The notes under the pieces were generated by a model. The model worked only from the letters and a program-made list of their open reading frames with translations, had not been told where the DNA came from and did no database searches. This document shows positions 8,176 through 16,342 of a stretch of DNA of 64,000 nucleotides, in pieces. Source of the stretch: Nitrospirota bacterium (lineage in GTDB: Bacteria; Nitrospirota; Thermodesulfovibrionia; Thermodesulfovibrionales; SM23-35); contig JBFMCL010000009.1 of NCBI GenBank assembly GCA_040754395.1, positions 1 to 64,000 of the forward strand. The letters run 5' to 3'. The position numbers were made by a program, and so were the translations under genes. Each line of letters opens with the position of its first letter. Position 1 is the first letter of the stretch.

Positions 8176-9745
8176 ACTCGCTTATCTGAAAAGAAATGTG
8201 CTGTATGCTCTCCTCTGCGTGATTTTCAGTATGCTTATCGGGTGCGCGTCCGTCCGGGAGCACGCGGTATTTTCAGATGCAACGGAAGGACAGATCACCA
8301 TTTTCCTCAAGGTCCCCGAAATAACCGCAACAGATATCACCTTTGATCTTTCGGCTGTCAGTATTTTGTCTGATGACGGGACATACAGGGAGATCATGAA
8401 TATCCCTGTCTCAGTGAACTCTGTCGCAGTAACAGGCTCACAGATCAGGATATGTGAAAAAGCTCTGCAGGAAGGCAGATACCGCAAGCTTACGCTGCGT
8501 GTGACTCAGGCTTTCATACAGAGGAAAGATACCTCAGCACATCTGGCGCTGCCGCCGGAAGGCATAGAGATTGACATTGATGCTGCGGTAAGGCGGGGCC
8601 AGAATACCTCCCTGTTTTTGCACTGGAACGCTGACGGATCTGTTGTCGACGGATATCTGTTTCGTCCCTTGTTGACGGTTCGGGGCCAGACTCCCGAACT
8701 GAGTTCTCTTCTGATATATGTAACGAATGAGTACTCCAACAACATTTCTGTTCTCAACAGACAGACGGGTGAGACAGTAGCCACCATTATGGTCGGAAAA
8801 AACCCAAGGGGTATTGCAGCAAGCCCCGGCAGGGAGCGTCAGAGGATCTATGTGGCGAATACCGGATCAAACAGTGTTTCGGTCATAGATCCAACCACAA
8901 ACAAGGTCGAGACAGAAATCCCCGTGCGTTTTGGAAGACAACCGGAGGCGATCGCGGTTGTTGCCATATCTCCGGAAAGGGAACTCCTCTTCGTATCCAA
9001 TTTCGGCTCAAACAATGTATCGGTCATTGATGCGGCACTGTATCAGGAGATTGAAAGGATCAGCGTAGGGGAAGGCCCTGTGGCATTGTCGGCAGATCCC
9101 GCTGCTGAGAACCTTTCTGCCTCGAGATTCCTGGGTGGGGGTGAAGTTGCCTTGTTGAGAAGATACAGGGAAAAGTTTTTCAATGTCTATGTCGCAAACA
9201 AGAATTCCAGGAGTGTATCGGTAATCAGAATGGACATATCAAGGGGCAAAGCCGATGCAGTGATGCACGCGAACGTTGAATGGAACCCGGTTGCGCTCTC
9301 AGTCGACTATCCAAGGGGAAAAGTCTACGTAGCGAACTATAACCATGAAAACCTTTCGGTACTGGATATCCCACAGTTTGTGAGTGGTAATCATGCAGGC
9401 GCGGTCAGTTCCATTTCCAATATAGGAACTTCAGTGACAAGCATTATTGCAGACACTGAGATTGACAGACTGTATCTCCTGAAGGAAAGCACCGGAGAGA
9501 TCATGATTATCAGGCCGTTTTCAGAGGCATTCGGTAACCGGTTGACCACGATGTCCCCTGTGATTGGAACGATCCCGGTAGGGAGTCTGCCGAGGTCAAT
9601 GCTTCTTGATCCGGAAGGAAGGAAGATATATGTCGTCAACAGAGGATCGGATGATGTTTCTGTTGTCGATAAGACAACAAGGCGGGTTGAACAGGTTATT
9701 CCGGTCGGCAAGAGACCTTTCGGCATAGCCATGTTCCCATATTAG
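8168..9745 (+). CDS. YVTN seven-bladed beta-propeller lipoprotein
   Basis: 525 residues. The N-terminus ends in a lipobox (MLIGC, Cys27), so it should be a lipoprotein. Residues ~35-180 form a beta-rich domain resembling DUF4382-type extracellular domains (ITIFLKVPE, then ATDITFDLSAVSIL). From ~185 come seven 40-residue YVTN repeats: YVTNEYSNNISVL, YVANTGSNSVSVI, FVSNFGSNNVSVI, YVANKNSRSVSVI, YVANYNHENLSVL, a divergent sixth, and YVVNRGSDDVSVV. These form a closed surface propeller. The start overlaps the NHL gene, and the barrel gene follows 39 bases later, so the three are probably one operon. Confidence 0.85.
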   Translation: MNRLAYLKRNVLYALLCVIFSMLIGCASVREHAVFSDATEGQITIFLKVPEITATDITFDLSAVSILSDDGTYREIMNIPVSVNSVAVTGSQIRICEKALQEGRYRKLTLRVTQAFIQRKDTSAHLALPPEGIEIDIDAAVRRGQNTSLFLHWNADGSVVDGYLFRPLLTVRGQTPELSSLLIYVTNEYSNNISVLNRQTGETVATIMVGKNPRGIAASPGRERQRIYVANTGSNSVSVIDPTTNKVETEIPVRFGRQPEAIAVVAISPERELLFVSNFGSNNVSVIDAALYQEIERISVGEGPVALSADPAAENLSASRFLGGGEVALLRRYREKFFNVYVANKNSRSVSVIRMDISRGKADAVMHANVEWNPVALSVDYPRGKVYVANYNHENLSVLDIPQFVSGNHAGAVSSISNIGTSVTSIIADTEIDRLYLLKESTGEIMIIRPFSEAFGNRLTTMSPVIGTIPVGSLPRSMLLDPEGRKIYVVNRGSDDVSVVDKTTRRVEQVIPVGKRPFGIAMFPY

Positions 9746-9784
9746 CTGACGGCAGAAAATACAGGGGCGGAAGGGTAGCGCGCA

Positions 9785-12118
9785 ATGAGTAAAGGTCGGG
9801 GAGCGAAAGTGCTGAAACTCTTCGGTCTCTGCGCAATTTTGCATGCTTTTCTGTTTTCTTTTGCTTTTGCAGAAGGTCCGAATGCACTAATGAACATGAA
9901 CTATACAGAAACAACACAGTATGAAAACGGAGACAGAACACAGACGTCTGATAACCTGTATCAGAACTACTATTTCCGTTTTGATAAAGCCGTCACCCCG
10001 GTAATTTCCTATCAGCTCTACCTGAGGTCGACGTTAACGAATGCGCATACCAAAGATGCGGATGGTGACGTGACAAAATCGTACCTGAGAGCCCTGGAGC
10101 CGGCAGCGGACATCTTTTTCAGAACCCCTCTCTACGGGCTGGATGCGGGGTACCGGCGTCTTGATCAGTGGAACACTGCAAACCTTAACAACAATGGCAG
10201 GATAACGACGGATTTCTCCTATTCACGCTTTACTCTCACTCCCTACGAACTTCCTGCGTTTTCCCTGCAATTTGACGGGGAAAAGGAATACGATCACCTC
10301 AAGGTGAGGAAAACCGACACAGCGTATACAAAATATTCCGGAAGTTCATGGTATGACCTTGTCTACAAAGACATCAGGATGTCGTATAACATCAATTACA
10401 CACGGGATGAACACAAGACCCCGCTCGAGAAGGTAACCAAAACAATCAATAACAGTGTCAACGGGCTCTTTACCCTCGGGTACAGCAGGACCTTCTGGAG
10501 CAATAAGGCAAGTGTCTCGGCAGGATATCAGAGCAGTTATGTGCGGTACAAAAATGAACAGTTTGCTGCCGAGACAGGCAGCGTATCATTCAAGAGGACA
10601 CCGTCTCTTGGCATGTACGGCTCAGGAGTCCAGCTTCAACCCGATGTTGATACCCTTGCTTCAACGATTTCCCTGAGTGACAATATCCATACTGTACCGG
10701 CTGCTTCGACTTCAGGGGTGATCAATATCGGTCAGAACGGAAAAAGATATCACAATATCGGGGTGCAGCTGTTTTCATCGGAAAAACCTGTTGATACCAT
10801 CTGCGTGTATGTGAATAAGGATATTACAGGGGAGACAAACCTCACAGATGGTGCGAAATGGCGGGTGTATCGCAGCAGCTTTAACCTTCCTGGAACCTGG
10901 GCGGAGATTGCCATTCAGAGTGTTACCGTATCAGCATATGATTCGCTGCACAATATATACCGGTATGAGATACGGCTGATTTCTCCGCAGAACAGCCTCT
11001 ATTTCAGGGCGGTCAATATGGAGAATGCCTCGGTTATTGATCTGCTGGTAACAGAGATCGAGGTGTTCGGTACTGATGAGATACCGCAGTCGGGAAAGAC
11101 CACTGATGTAACCACATTTTTTACCCAGGGGATTAATTTCAATGCAAGTCTGAGACCCGTACAGAGGCTTACCTTTTCTCTGAATTACTTCCTGAACAGG
11201 TCGGATCAGAATCCGGCGTCAATAGCGAAGTCGATCGGCGGTGCCTTTGCAAATCTCCTCAGCGACTCCATTAAGGACAACGGGAAGAAGCTCAAAAGCA
11301 ATATCACGAGGGCCTACGGTTTGAACTCAGTATGGTTTGCCCACAGACTCCTGACTACTACTGTACGCTTCCTGAGAAATGAGGCATTCGATAATAACAG
11401 GGAGATGGATTTGCGGTCTGATACCTATTCTGTTTCGTTCAGTTCAGCACCCCTGCCGACACTCGATACAAACCTGTCGTATGTACGTACATATACCTAT
11501 AATTTCACCGAGAAGCAATCAATGAACAATTTGTATCTTTTGACCATTGGTGCAAGAATCTACCGTGATGTCAACATGATCACCGATGTCGGATACACGC
11601 AGTCGAAAACATATGCAGGGAGTATTCGGGAAAATATTGAAACTGCTTTCAGGGATACCTCCTCTTCAACGCGCTATATCAGGGGCACCCTCGATACACG
11701 CTTTACCCCGAATCTTTCAGGAAACCTTACCTACGGATTAAGCCGCACGTCAGGAAGCACCTCTTCACAATCGAATGATGCTTCCCTGATTGTCACTTAC
11801 CGGCCAGGCAGATTCATCAGCCTTTCGGGGAGCTTCAGAATTGCTGATACAGACGATGAAACCCGGATGTCAGAAGGCATTCTGCTCGACTGGCTCATTG
11901 TGCCGTCTGTCAGATTCAATCTCAGTTATGAGCACATCAATACAGAAAACGAGACAGAAGCAGAGACGGAAACGACGGACACCATCAGCGGGTATGTCAT
12001 CTGGTATATCACACGATTCCTGGATTTGCAGGTCAACTACAGTTACATACATAATGATCAGGAAACGAAACGGAAGACGTATAACCTCGTGGCAAACTTC
12101 ACAGGAAGATTCTGGTAG
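9785..12118 (+). CDS. Large outer-membrane beta-barrel (candidate conduit porin)
   Basis: 777 residues with a signal peptide ending near AFAEG. The sequence is full of alternating polar/aromatic strands and ends in GRFW, the C-terminal aromatic recognised by the BAM machinery. There are enough strands for a barrel of more than 20 strands. Residues ~280-430 are different: a soluble, discoidin-like beta domain (NIGQNGKRYHNIGVQLFS...) inserted between strand groups. No CxxC or CxxCH is present, unlike MtrB with its N-terminal cysteines. Placed between propellers and cytochromes, it is the natural candidate for the sheath of a porin-cytochrome conduit, but no direct MtrB or OmbB likeness is visible by eye. 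An alternative is a secretion channel for the cytochromes. Confidence 0.8.
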   Translation: MSKGRGAKVLKLFGLCAILHAFLFSFAFAEGPNALMNMNYTETTQYENGDRTQTSDNLYQNYYFRFDKAVTPVISYQLYLRSTLTNAHTKDADGDVTKSYLRALEPAADIFFRTPLYGLDAGYRRLDQWNTANLNNNGRITTDFSYSRFTLTPYELPAFSLQFDGEKEYDHLKVRKTDTAYTKYSGSSWYDLVYKDIRMSYNINYTRDEHKTPLEKVTKTINNSVNGLFTLGYSRTFWSNKASVSAGYQSSYVRYKNEQFAAETGSVSFKRTPSLGMYGSGVQLQPDVDTLASTISLSDNIHTVPAASTSGVINIGQNGKRYHNIGVQLFSSEKPVDTICVYVNKDITGETNLTDGAKWRVYRSSFNLPGTWAEIAIQSVTVSAYDSLHNIYRYEIRLISPQNSLYFRAVNMENASVIDLLVTEIEVFGTDEIPQSGKTTDVTTFFTQGINFNASLRPVQRLTFSLNYFLNRSDQNPASIAKSIGGAFANLLSDSIKDNGKKLKSNITRAYGLNSVWFAHRLLTTTVRFLRNEAFDNNREMDLRSDTYSVSFSSAPLPTLDTNLSYVRTYTYNFTEKQSMNNLYLLTIGARIYRDVNMITDVGYTQSKTYAGSIRENIETAFRDTSSSTRYIRGTLDTRFTPNLSGNLTYGLSRTSGSTSSQSNDASLIVTYRPGRFISLSGSFRIADTDDETRMSEGILLDWLIVPSVRFNLSYEHINTENETEAETETTDTISGYVIWYITRFLDLQVNYSYIHNDQETKRKTYNLVANFTGRFW

Positions 12119-12163
12119 TAATGAATAATGGCACATATCTTGCAAAATTGATTTTCATTAAAA

Positions 12164-12844
12164 ATGGTACAGCAAATACTCATGACGAAAGAAGAGTTTT
12201 TGTCAGCTGAGGGCCAGCAGCCGAAAGCCGCGGGCAAGGGGCGCAGACCAAACGGAAAAGACCGGGGACACGGTGCTCTGGTATCCGGAGGGTTATTCTC
12301 TGTGCTCCTTGTCCTCTGTGCTTCCGTTTTTTTTGCTTACAGCTGCGGCCCGAAATATTTTACCAGGGGAAATACCAATCCTGATGACCTCAAGAAGATC
12401 GCAGTATTCCCTCTGGAGAATTTTACGATCGATGAAAATGCCGACAATAGAGTCAGGATCATACTGATTTCAGAACTCCTTTCGAGGGGTGTTGATGTGG
12501 TGGAGCCTGGAGAAGTGACAAGGACATTCAGGGAAATGAAGGTCAGGTCTGCCGATGCCGTAAAAGTTGCGGAATTGCAGGAAATCGGAAGAGCGCTGAA
12601 GGCGGATGCGCTTATGCTGGGTTCTGTGGAATTTTTCGGAATATCACGGGGAGTCTCGGTTTCCTATCCGGAGGTTACCATCAACCTGAGACTTATTGGT
12701 ACGTCAACGGGAGACATTCTCTGGTCAGTCCGGAATACCTCGGGCGGAGCCGGGTTCTGGACCAGACATTTCGGCTCGGAGACAGTTTCTCTGAGCGAAA
12801 CTGCAGAGCGTGTGGTAAAAGATGCGCTTGACACACTGTTTTAG
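12164..12844 (+). CDS. CsgG/LpoB-like lipoprotein 1
   Basis: 226 residues. A ~35-residue charged N-terminal tail precedes a hydrophobic segment ending in a lipobox-like AYSC, so it may be a lipoprotein despite the long tail; Met7 at 12182 is another possible start. The domain begins with KIAVFPLENFTIDE, the [IV]AV[FL]P[FL].N.T signature of CsgG/FlgO/LpoB-type periplasmic domains, then runs through ISELLSRGVDVVEPGEV to the Gly-rich IIWSV-like stretch. These proteins help build outer-membrane export or envelope structures. It is the first of three related genes in a row after the barrel. Confidence 0.75.
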   Translation: MVQQILMTKEEFLSAEGQQPKAAGKGRRPNGKDRGHGALVSGGLFSVLLVLCASVFFAYSCGPKYFTRGNTNPDDLKKIAVFPLENFTIDENADNRVRIILISELLSRGVDVVEPGEVTRTFREMKVRSADAVKVAELQEIGRALKADALMLGSVEFFGISRGVSVSYPEVTINLRLIGTSTGDILWSVRNTSGGAGFWTRHFGSETVSLSETAERVVKDALDTLF

Positions 12845-12894
12845 ACCAGGAAGATGAATATCAAATATTTATTTAGTTACAAGAGGTGGAAGAG

Positions 12895-13476
12895 ATGAAA
12901 CTGTCACGAATACCCTTTTCTCTGTTGTTTATTGTCCTGTTCTCGGTTTCCATCAGTTGCGGCGGAAGGGGTGCTTCTTCATTCTATATCAGCCAGGATA
13001 CGGATTTCAGTTATGTCAAACGGGTAGCAGTGCTCCCTCTGGATAATCATACGAACGAGAGGTTTGCAGGTGATTCCGTTCGCCAGGTCGTCATCAGCGA
13101 ACTGCTGGCTTCAGGACTGGTGGATGTTGTCTGTCCCGGAGATGTATCTTCCGTATTCGATGCCCTGAAGCTGAGAACGGGACAGTCTCCAAATGCAGAG
13201 CAGATGAAGGCTATCGGAAAGTCCCTTAATGTTCAGGGAGTAATATTCGGCGCTGTCAACAAATACGGTGAAATCAGGGATGGAAATGTATCTGCTCCGG
13301 AAGTTGCATTGACCCTCATGATGTCTGATGCCAGTTCCGGGAGCATCATTTGGTCTGTGACAAAATCAGGCGGAGGAGCGAGCTTTGCATCGAAGCATTT
13401 CGGTGCAAGAGCCGATACCATGAGCGAGACCGTGCTGAAGGTAGTCAGAGAAGCAATCGGCACTTTGCATAAATAA
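12895..13476 (+). CDS. CsgG/LpoB-like lipoprotein 2
   Basis: 193 residues from the ATG at 12895, preferred over a GTG at 12886 because AGAGGTGG then serves as ribosome-binding site. The lipobox is SISCGG. The mature part carries VAVLPLDNHTNE and a long stretch parallel to the preceding protein (VVISELLASGLVDVVCPGDV; SIIWSVTKSGGGASFASKHFG versus ILWSVRNTSGGAGFWTRHFG). The two are clear tandem paralogs. The shared GG-G-[AG]-F-x5-HFG ending is a useful signature. Probably an outer-membrane-facing lipoprotein; function inferred from family only. Confidence 0.78.
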   Translation: MKLSRIPFSLLFIVLFSVSISCGGRGASSFYISQDTDFSYVKRVAVLPLDNHTNERFAGDSVRQVVISELLASGLVDVVCPGDVSSVFDALKLRTGQSPNAEQMKAIGKSLNVQGVIFGAVNKYGEIRDGNVSAPEVALTLMMSDASSGSIIWSVTKSGGGASFASKHFGARADTMSETVLKVVREAIGTLHK

Positions 13477-13481
13477 AAAGT

Positions 13482-14567
13482 ATGAAAAAACACGCAATGA
13501 ATACAGGAAAAAGAACAGAGAGTGAAGTGCAATTCCTGAGGAAAACAATGCTCCTGTTGCCATGCATCATGTTCTTTACACTCTGTTCATTTGGTTCTGC
13601 AAGCCCGGTGTATGCTGACCGGACAGGTCTCAGGGAGAGAATCGCCCTGTTCCCTTTTGAGAACCTGACAGAAGACAGGAATGCCCTGCAGATCGTCATG
13701 CCGGTCATAAGGGAGAAGCTTGAATCTCTGGGGTATGAGATACTGGATGATGACAGTCTGGACAAATTTTTGCTGAAAGAAAGGGTCAGATGCACAGGCT
13801 ACATATCAAGGGATACCGCACGTAAACTGCGCGATGAACTCCGGATAAACGCAGTCCTTGTCGGTGCCGTCAACACATTTTCGAACCGGGAGAACCCGAT
13901 GGCCGGTTTCTCTGCAAGGCTTGTGGATTTGTCAAGCGGCGCCATCCTCTGGGCTGACCACGCTGCTGCCACTGGTGAGGATTTTGCCACGGTTCTCGGA
14001 CTCGGCAGGATATCAGATATAGGAACACTAAGCGCAGCAGTTATTGATAAAATGCTCAGGGCATTCAGTACGGTGCAGCCGCTGAAGGAAAAAGAAGCAA
14101 CTTACAGGGTGGCAGTAATGCCATTTCAGAACAAGAGTAGGGTCAAGGATGCCGGAATGATCATCACTTATATGTTCATTGTTGAGTTGTTCAGGCATAC
14201 GCAATTTGAACCAATAGAATTCGGTGACGTCAGATGCCTGCTGATGAATCTCCGGGTCAGGGAAAAGGGAGAGCTTGATTTCAGAACGACCGACGCCATA
14301 TCAGAATCTTCAGGGGTTGACGGAGTCATTCTGGGCACGGTGGACATGTATGCTGAGGGGGAAGGAAGCACACCTCCTGAGGTTTCCATATGCGCACGAC
14401 TGCTTGATGCCCGCAGAGAAAAGATGCTGTGGTGCGACAGCAGCCAGGCAAGAGGCGATGATTCCATTTCGGTGTTCGGCTTGGGAAGGCTGAGAGCGGC
14501 AGAAAATGTGGCGTATAAAGTTGTATCGGAACTTGTACACGGCATGAGTGGGGCAAAATGGCAATAG
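13482..14567 (+). CDS. Secreted protein with two CsgG/LpoB-like domains
   Basis: 361 residues. A signal peptide ends near VYADR. Two copies of the same fold follow: domain 1 starts at IALFPFENLTED (~52-63) and domain 2 at VAVMPFQNKSRVKDAG (~208-223); each contains a glycine-rich segment near its end (FATVLGLGRI, ISVFGLGRL). So this gene is an internal duplication of the unit seen once in each of the two upstream genes, giving four such domains in 2.4 kb. Its stop overlaps the start of the isomerase gene by 10 bases, implying translational coupling with a folding factor. Confidence 0.75.
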   Translation: MKKHAMNTGKRTESEVQFLRKTMLLLPCIMFFTLCSFGSASPVYADRTGLRERIALFPFENLTEDRNALQIVMPVIREKLESLGYEILDDDSLDKFLLKERVRCTGYISRDTARKLRDELRINAVLVGAVNTFSNRENPMAGFSARLVDLSSGAILWADHAAATGEDFATVLGLGRISDIGTLSAAVIDKMLRAFSTVQPLKEKEATYRVAVMPFQNKSRVKDAGMIITYMFIVELFRHTQFEPIEFGDVRCLLMNLRVREKGELDFRTTDAISESSGVDGVILGTVDMYAEGEGSTPPEVSICARLLDARREKMLWCDSSQARGDDSISVFGLGRLRAAENVAYKVVSELVHGMSGAKWQ

Positions 14568-16273
14568 ACAGACAGAAAAGAGCAATGAGCACGAAAGTCA
14601 GGTACAGAAAACAGAAATCTGACGTGCACATCATGAATCAGACATCCATGAAGACTGGTATGTACTGTTTTGGCGTTATCCTTGTTATGTTCTGCTGGAT
14701 GATGGTTTTCAGCGGCTGTGCTTTATCCACCAAGCATGAGTTGGTGCTTGCTGTTGTTGACGGTGAACGTGTAACGGAAGGGGATCTCAAATACTCTCTG
14801 AACATTGCACACCGGAGAGAAGACCTTTCATCTGCAGGACTTCTGGATCTGGAAGAATTCATACAGAGACTGATCGACGACAGGTTGATCGTCCACGAAG
14901 CACGCAACGCCGGCGTGGACAGATATCCTGAGGTACGACAGGCTGTTGACGCATTTTTTCTGAGGGAGTCGGTCGTGAGGCTTCATAACCAGGAGATTGT
15001 GCAGAAGGTTACGGTATCAGAGCAAGAAATCATGGAGCATTTCAGAACTAATTATGAGAGGTTTACCCTTGAATTGATGGAACTGAAGTCGCGTGAGGAG
15101 GCGCAGGGAATTCTGGAGAAAATCCGGACAGGAGAAAATTTCAGAGATCTTGCCAGGGACCATTCTCCTCATTCCATGAAGGATGGTGATGCAGAATACA
15201 CTGTCACGAGGAATACTGTTTCAGGAGATATTGAAAACGCTCTCGTTTCCCTGAACCCCGGAGAAATCAGTGAGATTGTCAAAGTAAACGAGAGGTACTA
15301 CATCATACATTTACTCGGGAAAAGCAGTGCGCCTGCCGAGCAGTACCAGGATTTCAGGGGCAGGATTGAGCGGGAACTCAGGAAGCAGAAAGAAAAATTC
15401 CGCAGTGAGGAGTACCTGAAGGAACTCCGTGCAAAATCTGCGGTAAGGATTGACCGGGAAATTCTGTCCTCCATTGAATCAGAAAAAACAGGGGAAGAGA
15501 CCGGGATACGTGCAGATGATGCGAGGACTGTGGCCGAGGTGAATGGTGCAGTTCTGACTGTTGCAGATTTGGTCAGGATGAACCCGCCGTCTTCCGATAA
15601 GTCCAGTGAGGATATCGTCAACGCGTGGATTGACCGCAAAGTCGTTGATCAGGAAGCACTCAGACGTCATTATAAGGCCGATGCCGGCTTACAGGCTGTA
15701 ACTATCCGGTATGAGAACGAGATTCTCAAAAACACCTATATCAGGAAAATGATAGTTCCCCAGATAACCGTTCGTGAGGCAGACCTTCAGCAGTACTATG
15801 CAGCGCATCAGCAGGATTTCGCAAAACCGGTGCGTTACCGGCTGCTGCAGATTACGGTGAAGTCAAGGGAGGATGCTCAGGAAATCGCGAAAAGCATTGC
15901 GGAGGGGGCAGATTTTTCCTGGCTCGCAAAGAGAAAGTCAATTGATTCGGCAGCATCGCGGGGAGGCGATGCCGGATGGATTGCCGGGAAAGATTTACCA
16001 CGGCCCGTTGCAGAAGTGATAAAAACAATGGGCACCGGAGAAACAAGCCCGATAATTCCGTTAGATTCATCATACGGGATATTCAGGATACAGGAAATGA
16101 CAGAAAAAGAAACTGAAGCATATGCGCATATTAAGGACACGGTATCCAAAGCATATATAAAAGAGCAGATAAGAAACATTCAGGATAAGTACCTCAGGCA
16201 GTTGAGGGCGGCAGCAGAAATACGAGTGCATGAAGAAAACATCACGAAGCTGAAAGAAAAACTGAAGCAGTAA
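14558..16273 (+). CDS. Peptidyl-prolyl isomerase lipoprotein with two parvulin domains
   Basis: 571 residues. After a basic N-terminal tail, a hydrophobic stretch ends in a lipobox, VFSGC. Met31 at 14648 would give a normal-length signal, but the ATG at 14558 overlaps the upstream gene and has a GTGGGG box. Next is a SurA-like N-domain (VVDGERVTEGDLKYSL), then parvulin domain 1 (~165-260), a second SurA-type helical segment (VNGAVLTVADLVRM) and parvulin domain 2 (~415-515, with SIDSAASRGGDAGWI). The layout is a duplicated PpiC unit. It acts in the periplasm on folding client proteins; proline-containing cytochromes and the barrel encoded next door are the obvious clients. Confidence 0.85.
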   Translation: MAIDRQKRAMSTKVRYRKQKSDVHIMNQTSMKTGMYCFGVILVMFCWMMVFSGCALSTKHELVLAVVDGERVTEGDLKYSLNIAHRREDLSSAGLLDLEEFIQRLIDDRLIVHEARNAGVDRYPEVRQAVDAFFLRESVVRLHNQEIVQKVTVSEQEIMEHFRTNYERFTLELMELKSREEAQGILEKIRTGENFRDLARDHSPHSMKDGDAEYTVTRNTVSGDIENALVSLNPGEISEIVKVNERYYIIHLLGKSSAPAEQYQDFRGRIERELRKQKEKFRSEEYLKELRAKSAVRIDREILSSIESEKTGEETGIRADDARTVAEVNGAVLTVADLVRMNPPSSDKSSEDIVNAWIDRKVVDQEALRRHYKADAGLQAVTIRYENEILKNTYIRKMIVPQITVREADLQQYYAAHQQDFAKPVRYRLLQITVKSREDAQEIAKSIAEGADFSWLAKRKSIDSAASRGGDAGWIAGKDLPRPVAEVIKTMGTGETSPIIPLDSSYGIFRIQEMTEKETEAYAHIKDTVSKAYIKEQIRNIQDKYLRQLRAAAEIRVHEENITKLKEKLKQ

Positions 16274-16342
16274 GATATCACTGCGTGATCTGCTGCAAAA
16301 ACGAAAAATACGTTTGAATACACGCATGAAATGAGTGGATTT

